A stretch of DNA of 64,000 bases from Micromonospora sp. WMMA1363 (GTDB lineage: Bacteria > Actinomycetota > Actinomycetes > Mycobacteriales > Micromonosporaceae): positions 4,704,001 through 4,768,000 of the forward strand of contig NZ_JAUALB010000001.1 in the NCBI RefSeq assembly GCF_030345795.1. The letters run 5' to 3'. Positions 16,542 through 25,125 of the stretch are shown in pieces (position 1 is the first letter of the stretch; every line of letters begins with the position of its first letter). The notes under the pieces were generated by a model, which had not been told where the DNA came from, made no database searches, and saw only the letters and a list, made by a program, of their open reading frames with translations. The position numbers and the translations under genes were made by a program.

Positions 16542-17468
16542 TCAAACCGAAACGGACGGCGAGGGATCAAAACCCTCTGACGAATCGAGGCCGGCGGAGG
16601 GGATTACCACCAAATCCGCTAGTGGGGTCTCGATCGCGTCTTCTAACGGCCGGGAGAGGTAGAAGTCGGCATAGAAATACCCGTCGGCTTCCATGCCCGA
16701 GGGGTCCAGCCCCCGCGCCGCCAACTCCGACAGGGCCCACTCCCGTTCGGCGTCGTCGATGAACTGTCGCTGCCGAACGGGCTGATCCGCCTTTTCGGTC
16801 ACCAGTCCACGTCCTGCGAGCACTTCGGAGATTGGCCCGTAGTCATACGTCCGAAGGCAAAAAGCGGCCACCCAGGGTGGCTTTTCAGTGCACGTAAGTA
16901 GTCGCCCAAAGGTCCGTTCGGTGACATAACCGATGCCGCCGGTGGTCGTGATGAGATCGACCGTCGGCATTGTCTTGGCCAGCTCGGGTGACGGCCCTGC
17001 CGCCTCCAGGTTCTCGATGAACACACCGTCGAGCGCGCCGACCGCGACGGCGTGCCGGGCGGCGTTCTCGGCGACGTCCAGCCCCAGGACGTGGGGAGCG
17101 CCTGGCCGGGTTCGCTGGCTCAGTAGTTCGCTCTCGGCGCGACGCACCTGGTCTACGGTCCGTCCGTCGCCGACCGCACTCTGGTAGTACGTGTAGACAT
17201 CGTCGAGGGCGAGGTCCGTCTTGGTGAGTAGCCCGACGATGCCGTAAGAACAGCATACGTCGAGTACGGTTGGTCGGTGGTCGCCTCCCCACGGCCGGGC
17301 ATTGATCAGTTGGTTGAAAACGGTAGCTCCGTGCTGCGGAATCTCGTACCTGAACTGTCGTAGGTTCGTGTAGTAAGCGCGAGGTGTCTTCTGATTGTAG
17401 ATTCCGCTGAAGTCGGCCTTACCGGACTCATCGGTCAACTTTCGACTCCCTGCTCTCTGGGCGCGCAC
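16542..17468 (-). CDS. Class I SAM-dependent methyltransferase-like protein, 3' end overwritten by IS1380
   Basis: A protein of up to 308 residues. Residues about 65-80 (TVLDVCCSYGIVGLLTK) form the SAM-binding glycine-region motif of class I methyltransferases, and VDLITTTGGIGYVTERTFG fits the motif following the fourth strand. CCSYG instead of the usual DxGxG is a feature of an actinomycete subgroup. The substrate is unknown. TTG at 17435 has a GGGAG ribosome site and may be the true start. The last 14-15 codons and the stop lie inside the apparent right end of the IS1380 element, so the native C terminus seems to have been replaced. Confidence 0.7.
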   Translation of the reverse strand: MRAQRAGSRKLTDESGKADFSGIYNQKTPRAYYTNLRQFRYEIPQHGATVFNQLINARPWGGDHRPTVLDVCCSYGIVGLLTKTDLALDDVYTYYQSAVGDGRTVDQVRRAESELLSQRTRPGAPHVLGLDVAENAARHAVAVGALDGVFIENLEAAGPSPELAKTMPTVDLITTTGGIGYVTERTFGRLLTCTEKPPWVAAFCLRTYDYGPISEVLAGRGLVTEKADQPVRQRQFIDDAEREWALSELAARGLDPSGMEADGYFYADFYLSRPLEDAIETPLADLVVIPSAGLDSSEGFDPSPSVSV

Positions 17469-17773
17469 CCCGACGCGCGGTTGTCGGCAGTGGTGCGCCG
17501 ACAGCAGGATATGGCGACTTCGGAGCTAATCCAAGTCGGCAAACCAGCCGACACGTTCCGAGCGGGGCTGCCGTGCTCCTCTCCTCACCGCCGTTACCTG
17601 GCAATTCAAAGATCGCCTCAGGCTCTCCGATGGTACTTGCCGACCGCCCCTTAGCCTGGGCCCTTCGTTAAGGGCGGTCCACATCGTGGATCATGAAAGG
17701 AAAGGTGCCTTCTGACCTGGGAAGATAGGACTTGCTGAGGGTCTCATCTATCCCGAGGGAAGGCACCTGTCAG
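17469..17773. other. Intergenic stretch holding the left end of the second IS1380 element
   Basis: A perfect small hairpin GCCCTT-CGTT-AAGGGC lies at 17660-17675. The IS1380 leader with its GGTGCCTTC/GAAGGCACC inverted repeat occupies the right end. Otherwise nothing was recognised. Confidence 0.5.
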
Positions 17774-19335
17774 GTGAAGAGTACCGGAACACGACCGAAG
17801 ATCATCGTCAGTAGCGATGGACGTGGCGTGGTCGGCCACGCGGGTGCCCGTTTGCTGGCCGACATCGCGGACGTAACCGGGTTGACCGGCGGGTTCAGCG
17901 AGGCCCTGGCCAGGCTGCGGCAGCGGCAGGGCGGGCATGACCCGGGTCGGGTCGCCGTGGACCTCGCGGTGATGATCGCCGACGGTGGTGAGGCGATCAG
18001 CGATCTGGCGGTGCTGCGGGACCAAGCGGGGCTGTTCGGCGCGGTCGCCTCGGATCCTACCGCGTGGCGGGTGCTGTCTGGTGTGGATGATGCTGTTCTG
18101 GCCAGGCTGCGGATGGCCCGCGCTGCCGCGCGGGAGTTGGCGTGGGCGCAGTCGGCCGAGACCCGCGACGGGCTGCCGGTGTCGATGGCGGCTGGTGCGC
18201 CGGTGTCTGGGCTGGTGCTGGATCTGGACGCCTCGATCGTGATCTGCCACTCGGAGAAGGAGCAGGCGTCCAAGACGTGGAAGAAGACCTTCGGATATCA
18301 CCCGTTGTTCTGCTTCCTGGACAACACCCGGGAGGCGTTGTCCGGGCTGCTGCGCGCCGGGCGGGCGGGGTCGAACACCACCGCCGATCACATCAGCGTT
18401 CTCGACGACGCCCTGGCGCAGATCCCCGACGTCCACCGGTACGGCACCGACATCCTCGTCCGCTCGGATTCGGCCGGCTGCACGTACGGGTTCCTGCGCC
18501 ATATCCGGTCGTTGCGTGAGCACGGTATGAACACGTTCTTCTCCGTCGGGGTGGCCATCGGGGAGGCGATCCGCGACGCGATCAAGCAGGCTGCGGGGCA
18601 CCCCGAGCAGTGGGTACCGGCCCTGAACGCCGACGGCCAGCCACGCGACGGCGCCCAGGTATGCGAGATCACCGGCCTACTACCGGCCGACCTGCGGGCC
18701 AACTACCCCGACGGCACCCGGTTCATCGTGCGCCGGGAACGCCCGCACCCCGGCGCACAACTGTCGCTGTTCGACACCATCGAAGGCTTCCGCCACCAGG
18801 TGATGGCCACCGACACCGGCCCCGGCAACGGATCCATCCAGCATCTGGAGGCCCGCCACCGCGCTCACGCCCGCGTCGAGGACCGCATCCGCACGGGCAA
18901 GGACACCGGGTTCGGCCGCTTCCCATCCCGGGTGTTCGCCATCAACGCCGCCTGGCTGGAACTCGCCTTGTGCGCCATCGACCTGCTTGCCTGGACCCAA
19001 CACCTGCTGCTCGACGGCGACCTCGCCACCGCCGAACCCAAGACACTGCGCTACCGACTGCTGCACGTCGCCGCCCGCATCACCCGCTCGGCCCGCCGCA
19101 CGAAGCTGCGCATCGCCGAAGGCTGGCCCTGGGCCGACCAGCTCGTCACCGCGTTCGACCGGCTGGCCGTGCTGCCCCAGCCCGTCACCTGAACCCCAAC
19201 CCCACGCCCCGACGAGTACCCCCATGGAGGAACCCGGCCACCGCGTCGGGTCCTCGCCGTGCCCATACCCCGATCGATCACCAAATGAAGATCAACAAAT
19301 GCAAACAGGGCCTTGATCAACAGTTAGCGAAAGAC
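17679..19335 (+). mobile_element. IS1380-family insertion sequence, apparently intact (ends approximate)
   Basis: The extent was set by alignment with the interrupted IS1380 element. TCATGAA(A)GGAAAGGTGC is shared in both leaders, and a weak inverted match around TGATC near 19310-19330 marks the right end. No target duplication was found, so both boundaries carry an uncertainty of tens of bases. Confidence 0.6.
17774..19192 (+). CDS. IS1380-family transposase
   Basis: A 472-residue transposase. It has VVGHAGARLLADIADVTGL at the N terminus, SGLVLDLDASIVICHSEKEQ with the first catalytic Asp, DILVRSDSAGCTYGFLRHI with the second, and the C-terminal HRAHARVEDRIRTGKDTGFG with the Glu. All are typical of IS1380. 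The GTG at 17774 follows CAGG. It is clearly related to, but different from, the split copy to its left: the proteins share architecture yet differ at many positions, so they are two IS species, not one recent duplication. Confidence 0.88.
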   Translation: MKSTGTRPKIIVSSDGRGVVGHAGARLLADIADVTGLTGGFSEALARLRQRQGGHDPGRVAVDLAVMIADGGEAISDLAVLRDQAGLFGAVASDPTAWRVLSGVDDAVLARLRMARAAARELAWAQSAETRDGLPVSMAAGAPVSGLVLDLDASIVICHSEKEQASKTWKKTFGYHPLFCFLDNTREALSGLLRAGRAGSNTTADHISVLDDALAQIPDVHRYGTDILVRSDSAGCTYGFLRHIRSLREHGMNTFFSVGVAIGEAIRDAIKQAAGHPEQWVPALNADGQPRDGAQVCEITGLLPADLRANYPDGTRFIVRRERPHPGAQLSLFDTIEGFRHQVMATDTGPGNGSIQHLEARHRAHARVEDRIRTGKDTGFGRFPSRVFAINAAWLELALCAIDLLAWTQHLLLDGDLATAEPKTLRYRLLHVAARITRSARRTKLRIAEGWPWADQLVTAFDRLAVLPQPVT

Positions 19336-19492
19336 TGAGGCTAGGGCACATCAGTGCGCCTCTGGGCGTCCGGATCTGGCCGATGAGAGGATGTCGGACC
19401 GCTCGGTCTGTCGCCGGTCGCCCTGGCGCACCACACGGAGGTCAGCACGCGTGGGAGGCAGAGCGTAGGCGCGAGTCCCCATAACGCATCCG

Positions 19493-19669
19493 GTCGAGCA
19501 CGCCATCGCGGAGCTGAAGTGGTGGCGACAGCTTCAACGCGTCACCGGCCGCCGCGAGCTTCTATCCGAGACCATTGACGCGGTTGCCGGCTTGGTATGC
19601 GACCGCATGATCACCTGGCAACCGATCCACATCACGATAGTTCCACAGCCCCGGCGATTGCGCGCGTGA
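19493..19669 (+). pseudogene. Transposase C-terminal remnant (IS5-like)
   Basis: Only the last 58 codons remain. They read EHAIAELKWWRQLQRVTGRR, then LLSETIDAVAGLVCDRM, the conserved C-terminal helix of certain IS5-group transposases (usual form: AIEQLK.WR.L..H.GRR...L...AVAGL). No start and no upstream catalytic part are present. It marks an older, decayed insertion. Confidence 0.55.
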
Positions 19670-20084
19670 TCGTGAGGCGTATGCCGCAGCGGACCGAGCC
19701 TCGGCGTGAACATCCTCGGATTCATGCCGTGCCAGGCCATAGACCTCAGCGACACCCGGCAAGCCGTCACCCCTCGCCGAACCAGTGCGCGCCGGCCACC
19801 CCACGACCAGCCCCAGAGCCAACGCCGTCCTCCACCTACAAGCTGCTGGTGCGCATCGAAAGGTGGTTGCCGTGCTGGTCTGACGCGGGTGAGGTGGCCT
19901 GGGCCGGAGCGGGTAGCTGGCGCCTCCGGGCTTCCGTCCAATGAGGCTCAAGATTTACTCAAGATCCCCGGAAACTCGCGCAACGGGCAACACGAGGAGT
20001 TCTTGGTCTAGTACTTTCGGCGATCACGAGGTTGATCGATCAGCCTTGTGATCGATCCTGATTGGAACCTGGGGAGGCTCCTTC
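19670..20084. other. Intergenic stretch, probable promoter region of the secreted-protein gene
   Basis: About 400 bases with no supported gene. The right end carries the ribosome site GGGGAGG of the gene at 20085. Confidence 0.4.
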
Positions 20085-21077
20085 GTGAAGCTGTTGACTA
20101 CCCGTACCTTGCGTGCGGTCCTGATCGCCGCCACCGCGGCGGGCACCGTCCTGGCGGCGCAGCCGGCGATCGCCGGACCGGCACCGGCGGACGCGTACGC
20201 CGACGTCATCCGGGCGGCTACCGCGGACAAGCCCGCGCCGATTACCGGCGGTGTCTCGCCCGAGTCGGCGTTCACCGGGTCCGTGCAGGGCAAGAAGATC
20301 ACCGTCGGCGCCGAGGCGGGAAGCCCCGTCGTGGTGAACTCGGCCGGCGGCGACCTGAAGCTGTACCTGCCGGAAACCGGCACTGGCAAGGCGGAGCAGA
20401 CCCGCGACGGTACGGTGGTTCGCCCTGGCACGGACACGTCCACTGCGGTCCAGGTCCTCGCCGATGGCGCGGTGCGGGCAATGGTGGTTCTGGACAACGC
20501 CGACGCGCCCACGTCGTACCCGTTCCGCTTCGACCTGCCGGAGGGGCTGGTGCTGCGGGCCAGTGCGACCGACGGCAGCATCGACATGGTCACCACCGAT
20601 GGCGCCATGGTCGCCGGTAAGATCAACGCTCCGTGGGCCCAGGACGCCGCCGGCCGCAGCCTGCACACCTGGTACGAACTCAACGGCAGCACCGTGACCC
20701 AACACATCGACACCACCGGGGCCACCTTCCCGGTTGTCGCCGACCCCGACTACGTCCACAACTGCGGCTTGACGTCGTGCAACTGGACGTTCACCCGCTG
20801 GTACACCGCCAATGTCATGCACCCTGCCATCACCGGCGGCGGCAGCATCGCCTCGATCCTCACCGGCGCGATCATGTGTGGAAAGTTGCCGGGAGCGGCG
20901 GGCGTCGCGTGCGGTGCGTGGGTCGCCGTCAACTACATGCAGGCGTACTGGCACGTCATCAACGCCAAGGCAAAGAACCACTGCTTCGTCGCGCGGTTCC
21001 AGTACGTCGGCGTGGTGTCGCCGATCAACGCGTTCAACACCGGCACCACCAACGGCGAGCACTGCATCAACAGGTAA
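20085..21077 (+). CDS. Secreted hypothetical protein
   Basis: A 330-residue protein with a Sec signal peptide: a basic start, the hydrophobic core LRAVLIAATAAGTVLAA and the cleavage site AIA-GP near residue 30. The mature part has a beta-rich central region (GKKITVGAEAGSPVVV; AMVVLDNADAPTSYPFRFDL) and a C-terminal third with five cysteines that could form disulfides, including a glycine/alanine-rich hydrophobic stretch (GGGSIASILTGAIMCG). The GTG start is well supported by GGGGAGGCTCCTTC. A small membrane protein follows within 26 bases. The family is unknown to me; extracellular action is inferred from the signal peptide. Confidence 0.75.
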   Translation: MKLLTTRTLRAVLIAATAAGTVLAAQPAIAGPAPADAYADVIRAATADKPAPITGGVSPESAFTGSVQGKKITVGAEAGSPVVVNSAGGDLKLYLPETGTGKAEQTRDGTVVRPGTDTSTAVQVLADGAVRAMVVLDNADAPTSYPFRFDLPEGLVLRASATDGSIDMVTTDGAMVAGKINAPWAQDAAGRSLHTWYELNGSTVTQHIDTTGATFPVVADPDYVHNCGLTSCNWTFTRWYTANVMHPAITGGGSIASILTGAIMCGKLPGAAGVACGAWVAVNYMQAYWHVINAKAKNHCFVARFQYVGVVSPINAFNTGTTNGEHCINR

Positions 21078-21102
21078 CCGGATCAAAGATCGGAGCGAGC
21101 CT

Positions 21103-21372
21103 GTGTTGTGGCTAATCCTGGCAGCTGTCCTGGCGTCCATCCTGGTAGCCCGAACCCTGCTACCCATGATCCGCCAGACGCAGCGCGACGGTCGCTACCC
21201 GGCCGCCGGCATCGTGGGCGGGATACTCTTCACCCTCATGTTCGCCGGACTCATCGCCGCGCTGTTCATCACCGACGACACCGCACGGCAGTGGAACGCC
21301 CTGGCGATCTGCGCGTTCGCCGTCACCGGCGGCGGACTCCTCATCTACGCCCAGACTCGCCCCAAGCAATAG
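21103..21372 (+). CDS. Small membrane protein
   Basis: An 89-residue protein with three hydrophobic segments (residues about 3-18, 33-52 and 64-80). Its GTG start follows CGGAGCG. It lies directly after the secreted-protein gene on the same strand, so the two are likely one operon. It might anchor, export or protect against the secreted partner, but there is no direct evidence for any of these. Confidence 0.6.
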   Translation: MLWLILAAVLASILVARTLLPMIRQTQRDGRYPAAGIVGGILFTLMFAGLIAALFITDDTARQWNALAICAFAVTGGGLLIYAQTRPKQ

Positions 21373-22496
21373 CGACGCCCTGAACCGGGGCCCGCGGGAT
21401 TCCCAAGGGCTACCGGCCCGGCCGCGTCGGCAGACGCAGAGGATCCATAGCTGAACACGGCCGTTGGCCGGCACCCGCATCGGGCGCCGGCCAGCACCGT
21501 GTTTCCCTGTACAGACCCCTCCACCATGGCCTTGGTGCGCCGGCAGCAGGCACATGCGCGACTCCGGGGAGTATTGGACCGCAGTGGGATGGGGATTGCC
21601 GGGCTCGTATCTGCCGGGCGAGCTGTGTAGGCGCATCGGTCGACCCGGTGGCCTCAAGCCCGTTTGGCTACCTCACCTCAGCGTTACGGCCGTCCACGGC
21701 GAACGGAAATCCTTAACCAGAATGATCGTTCGGCGGGCATCCATGAGATGGTCGTGCCCCGCACCTTCATGATCCGCCACCCGGATATGGTCGCGATCAA
21801 CGCATGGAGGTGTCGCAGATCAGTTGGCGGATGAGTGTCGCACGTCAGCCGACGGAGGACAGCGCGCCAGCGACGCCACTGCCGAAACATTCTCATTAGG
21901 ATCAAGCGCGCTCCGCGCGGCGCGGGCCGGGCGCGGTAACCGGCTCCTGACGGAGCCGCCGCCCCGCCCGCCTTCGGCGGCGGGGCGGAAAGTCAGCCGG
22001 CCCGAAAGCCACGCCCGCCCCGCGCGTCACCCACTGGTTCCGTAAAGGGAACCGGTGACGAGTCCCGGAGGTCGACCGGGACCAGGACGACAACGTCCTA
22101 CCTCGCGTCACGCATCCAGCCTCACCACGGGGAACCGCGGACCGGTCGACGGCCGGGCCGGGCGAATTGCCGAACGGAATCACGCGGGCCGCTCACGGGT
22201 CCGAGGGAGGTAAGGGTGAGGAAGGGGGCGAAGGGGTGGGGCGGGGGGTTGAGGTTAGAGATTGTGCCTCCGGCGGGGGCCAGACGACTCCAGGATGGAG
22301 TTGCCGAACGGTTTCGGTCGCGGGTGGTAGTGGTTGAGGGATGCCATCCCGCCCACCGCCGACCCAGGCAAGCCGAGCAGACCAGGGCCAGGGCGACAAG
22401 GTCGTACGTCCGGTAGGGCGCTCCACCTTGTCACCCTGGCCCTGGCCCGCTCCACCGAAGGTGTGGGTCGGCGGCAGACGGGATGGCGGCGAGTGA
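21373..22496. other. Long non-coding stretch with strong hairpin and G-run tract
   Basis: About 1.1 kb without a credible gene on either strand. It contains a strong GC hairpin at about 21956-21988 (CCGCCCCGCC, a TTCG-type loop, GGCGGGG arm) and a purine-rich tract with successive G-runs at 22205-22254. Short ORFs here lack ribosome sites or family features. Confidence 0.5.
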
Positions 22497-23114
22497 TTAC
22501 GCGCTCAGAAGCGGCTCGTCCGGCTCAGCGTTGCTGGGAGTGAGGAGGAACACTCGGTTGGCCAGCCGCTCGATCGTGCCACGGTTGGCGAAGCATAGGC
22601 CCGCAGAGAAATCGACAAGACGTCGCGCGTCGCTCTCCTCAATCGCGTGCAGGTCAACGAGCACCTGACCCCCCTCCCTGAACACCTCGCCGATACCGCG
22701 CACACTACGGTAAGTGGTCGGCTGAAAGACCGTTGCGTGACGGAGTGCCGCGAGGATGCGCGGATCACGCAGCGCCAACGTGTCAAGATCGGCAGCGGCA
22801 GGTGCCGGCTCAGGCTGAGCCGACGTCGCAGGGGATTGGCTACGGACAGTGCGGAGCGTTCGGCCAACTTCACCGGCAGACCTAAGTAGCCCGGAAGCGA
22901 AACGAAGGCCGATCATTAGTCGAGTAAGGGGACGCTCCGTAGTTCCGTGTAGTGCCTCAGCCAGCTCTGCGAGCCATTCCTCATACAGGTCTTCTCGCAC
23001 GCCATGAGGCACCCGACGTCGCGCGATTCGGAGCAAGAGCACAGGGAACGCGCCAAGAAGGGATTCGGTCTCCTTGGCCAGGAGGTTGACGACTACGCCG
23101 CTCAGGAGTACCAT
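22497..23114 (-). CDS. SepF-like cell division protein with extra N-terminal domain
   Basis: A 205-residue protein. The C-terminal 80 residues fit SepF: VLVDLHAIEESDARRLVDF, then SAGLCFANRGTIERLANRVF and FLLTP, which in SepF make the FtsZ-tethering fold. The N terminus is not the usual short amphipathic helix. Residues about 10-75 carry EDLYEEWLAELAEAL and PLTRLMIGLRFASGLL, a pattern I associate with an unnamed N-terminal domain in other actinomycete proteins. The gene lies in an IS-rich zone, away from the ftsZ cluster, so it is probably an accessory paralogue. ATG at 23114 was chosen as the first good start after the upstream IS region. Confidence 0.72.
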   Translation of the reverse strand: MVLLSGVVVNLLAKETESLLGAFPVLLLRIARRRVPHGVREDLYEEWLAELAEALHGTTERPLTRLMIGLRFASGLLRSAGEVGRTLRTVRSQSPATSAQPEPAPAAADLDTLALRDPRILAALRHATVFQPTTYRSVRGIGEVFREGGQVLVDLHAIEESDARRLVDFSAGLCFANRGTIERLANRVFLLTPSNAEPDEPLLSA

Positions 23115-23255
23115 TGAGCTGATCTCAGCGACGCGAATGTGTTGATTGGTACGACACGGGCGAACCGGGTCACGCCGGACGGTGCTGGAAGTGGGCGTGG
23201 AGCCATCGATAGACAGGTCTTTGCGACAAGATCCACGTCTTCGAGAGGGCTCCAC

Positions 23256-24098
23256 GTGATTGCCTATCGTGCCATGGTCGACGTCCCCAGGGAACTCGTG
23301 CAGTACCTCGGCCGGCTGCTTGCCGCGCAACGCCGAGCCAAGGGGACACGGCGCGACACCCGCGCGTTGACCTGCTTCTACCAGGCACTCCTGGTGCTCG
23401 TCTGGTTCCGCAAAGGCGAGGACGCGACCCTGCTGGGCGCCGGGTTCGGCATCTCCCGGGCCACTGCGTACCGGTATATGGCCGAGGGTGTCGCAGTGTT
23501 GGCCGCGCAGGCCCAGGATCTACACACAGCCCTGCGCCGGGTCGCCGACGACGGCTGGTCGTACGTGATCCTGGACGGAAAGCTGTTCGACTGCGACCGG
23601 GTGGCCGAGACCACCCTCAGCGTCAAGGGCGACACGATCGACGCCTGGTATTCCGGCAAGCATCGTGACTTCGGCGGAAACGTTCAAGCGGTCATGCGCC
23701 CGGACGGCCTGCCGGTGTGGACCTCCGCGGCGATGCCGGGGCATCTGCACGATCTGACCTGCGCCCAACAGCAGGGCATCACGGCTGCCCTGAACTGGGC
23801 CGCCTCCGAACTCGACCTGCCTACCCTGGCCGACTCCGGTTACGAAGGCGCAGGTCAAGGCGTCAAAGTCCCGGTCAAGCAGCCCACCGACGGGCAGCGG
23901 CTCGCTCCCGACAACCGCGCCTACAACCGGCTGCTACGCGGACTGCGCTGGCAGGGCGAACGCGGCTTCGCGATCCTGGTCGGACGCTGGAAAACCCTCC
24001 GGCATACCACCGCCAGCCCACACCGGATCAGCGACATCCTCGCCGCCGCACTCCACCTGACCCATTTCGAGTACAAGTACCTACCGCAAAGTCGCTGA
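23256..24098 (+). CDS. IS5-group transposase (DDE_Tnp_4 type)
   Basis: A 280-residue protein. An N-terminal helix-turn-helix (LLGAGFGISRATAYRYMAEG) is followed by a catalytic domain with YVILDGKLFDCDRV (first Asp), DSGYEGAGQGVKVPVK (second Asp) and AYNRLLRGLRWQGERGFAIL (Glu region), as in IS5 relatives with the HARBI1-like domain. GTG at 23256 or ATG at 23274 may be the start; earlier codons look non-coding. Weak inverted similarity (GCGAC within TCTTTGCGACAAG at about 23219 and its partner at about 24091-24103) may mark the ends, but no clean duplication was found. Confidence 0.8.
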   Translation: MIAYRAMVDVPRELVQYLGRLLAAQRRAKGTRRDTRALTCFYQALLVLVWFRKGEDATLLGAGFGISRATAYRYMAEGVAVLAAQAQDLHTALRRVADDGWSYVILDGKLFDCDRVAETTLSVKGDTIDAWYSGKHRDFGGNVQAVMRPDGLPVWTSAAMPGHLHDLTCAQQQGITAALNWAASELDLPTLADSGYEGAGQGVKVPVKQPTDGQRLAPDNRAYNRLLRGLRWQGERGFAILVGRWKTLRHTTASPHRISDILAAALHLTHFEYKYLPQSR

Positions 24099-24147
24099 GA
24101 TTACTTCAGTACAGCCGAGCCGCCAGCAAGCAGCATCTCCTTCAGGG

Positions 24148-24501
24148 TCACGCGGGCCGCCTAATGGCAAGACCCGTGGAGGGGACCAGACGCGGCCGAA
24201 AGCGAGTCGGAACAGGGGCAGGCTGCAAACGCTGCTGCAGATGAACGAGTTGACCAGCACCAGCGGACCGCCCCAGCTCAGTGAGCGTGTAGTAACGCCG
24301 GCGAGGTCGGCCCTGGCCGTGAGCTTTCTCGGACTCACGTTCAGAGGTCAACCAGCCCTCAGCCTCCATCCGAGCAAGCACCGGGTACAGCGTTCCCGAG
24401 GGCAGCTCAGTCTCTCGCATGAGTTCCAACCCGTACCACTCTCGATCAGGGTCACTCAGGATTGCACTCAAGACCGTCGCAACGACGAGCGTGACTTTCA
24501 T
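24148..24501 (-). CDS. PadR-family transcriptional regulator
   Basis: A 117-residue protein beginning MKVTLVVATVLSAIL. The winged-helix signature is clear: WYGLELMRETELPSGTLYPV, then ARMEAEGWLTSE, then GRPRRRYYTLTELG. PadR regulators usually control efflux or stress genes and respond to small molecules. No obvious target gene is adjacent, since its neighbours are an IS and an unknown ORF, so its target may have been lost or lie elsewhere. The first ATG of the long frame (24579) was rejected because the family starts at the ATG at 24501. Confidence 0.82.
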   Translation of the reverse strand: MKVTLVVATVLSAILSDPDREWYGLELMRETELPSGTLYPVLARMEAEGWLTSERESEKAHGQGRPRRRYYTLTELGRSAGAGQLVHLQQRLQPAPVPTRFRPRLVPSTGLAIRRPA

Positions 24502-24759
24502 GTGGAAGACGATAGCAGAACCGCTACATAGCCCCCGAGCTGGTTGTATGTGGCAGTCTCGGCTGCAGGGGGGCAGCAAATGTTGCAGCCGGAGCCTTGA
24601 TCTTGCAAGGTCAAGGGCGAGGCAGCCCGGAGGCAGCGAAATTGCCAGCAGTCGCTAACGATGCCCGGCGTTAGTTGGTATGAGGGGCGAGCTCGGCGGC
24701 ATCAGACGACAGCGGCCGACACGCGAGAGTGTGCCGTGCTGGCGTTCGGGACGAAGGGT

Positions 24760-25125
24760 TCAGATCCCTCGCTGTTGATGTTGTTGATCCACGCCGATGC
24801 ACGCGAGGACCGTCGCTGCGTCGGCTGTCAGGAAAAGCTGGAAGTAGTAGGGAGGATCGAGCTGCGTCACGCCGCCAAGCCGGACAGGCTGTTCACCAAG
24901 CGCCTGGAGCGTCTCGACAGCCGCCGGGAAACCGAGCGTCGGGATGCCTCGTTTCCTCGTGTGGGCTTCCCGCGCTCGGTACGTGGGCGCAAGGTTGCTT
25001 GCGGGGACCAATCCAGTCGCGCCGTCATAGATGCGGAAGGATGCTCCCTGCTCAAGAGCTTTGCGGCACGCCTTATTTACTGGGCTCTCGCCGGCAAGGA
25101 GGGAGATCAGCTCCTGGCGTTTCAC
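24760..25125 (-). CDS. Hypothetical protein
   Basis: A 121-residue soluble protein. It starts KRQELISLLAGESPVNKACR and ends ADAATVLACIGVDQQHQQ, with mixed helix and strand character and a normal amino-acid composition, unlike the arginine-rich antisense ORFs around it. The start is GTG and the ribosome site is weak. I know no family. Confidence 0.5.
   Translation of the reverse strand: MKRQELISLLAGESPVNKACRKALEQGASFRIYDGATGLVPASNLAPTYRAREAHTRKRGIPTLGFPAAVETLQALGEQPVRLGGVTQLDPPYYFQLFLTADAATVLACIGVDQQHQQRGI

Larger units (their letters stand above)
10480..16586 (+). mobile_element. IS1380-family element, interrupted by IS1634 and by IS982 (which carries IS701)
   Basis: The outer element of a nest. 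Its ends are approximate: GATTCATC and GAGGGT near 10480-10495 pair imperfectly with the complement near 16570-16586, and no clean target duplication was found. The internal evidence is stronger. Removing 11121-13138 (IS1634) and 14000-16411 (IS982 plus IS701), with one copy of each target duplication, restores one frame of 1,422 bases. That is nearly the size of the intact IS1380 transposase at 17774-19192. Hairpin arms GAAAGGTGC and GCACCTTTC flank the 5' leader, as in the second copy. Confidence 0.78.
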
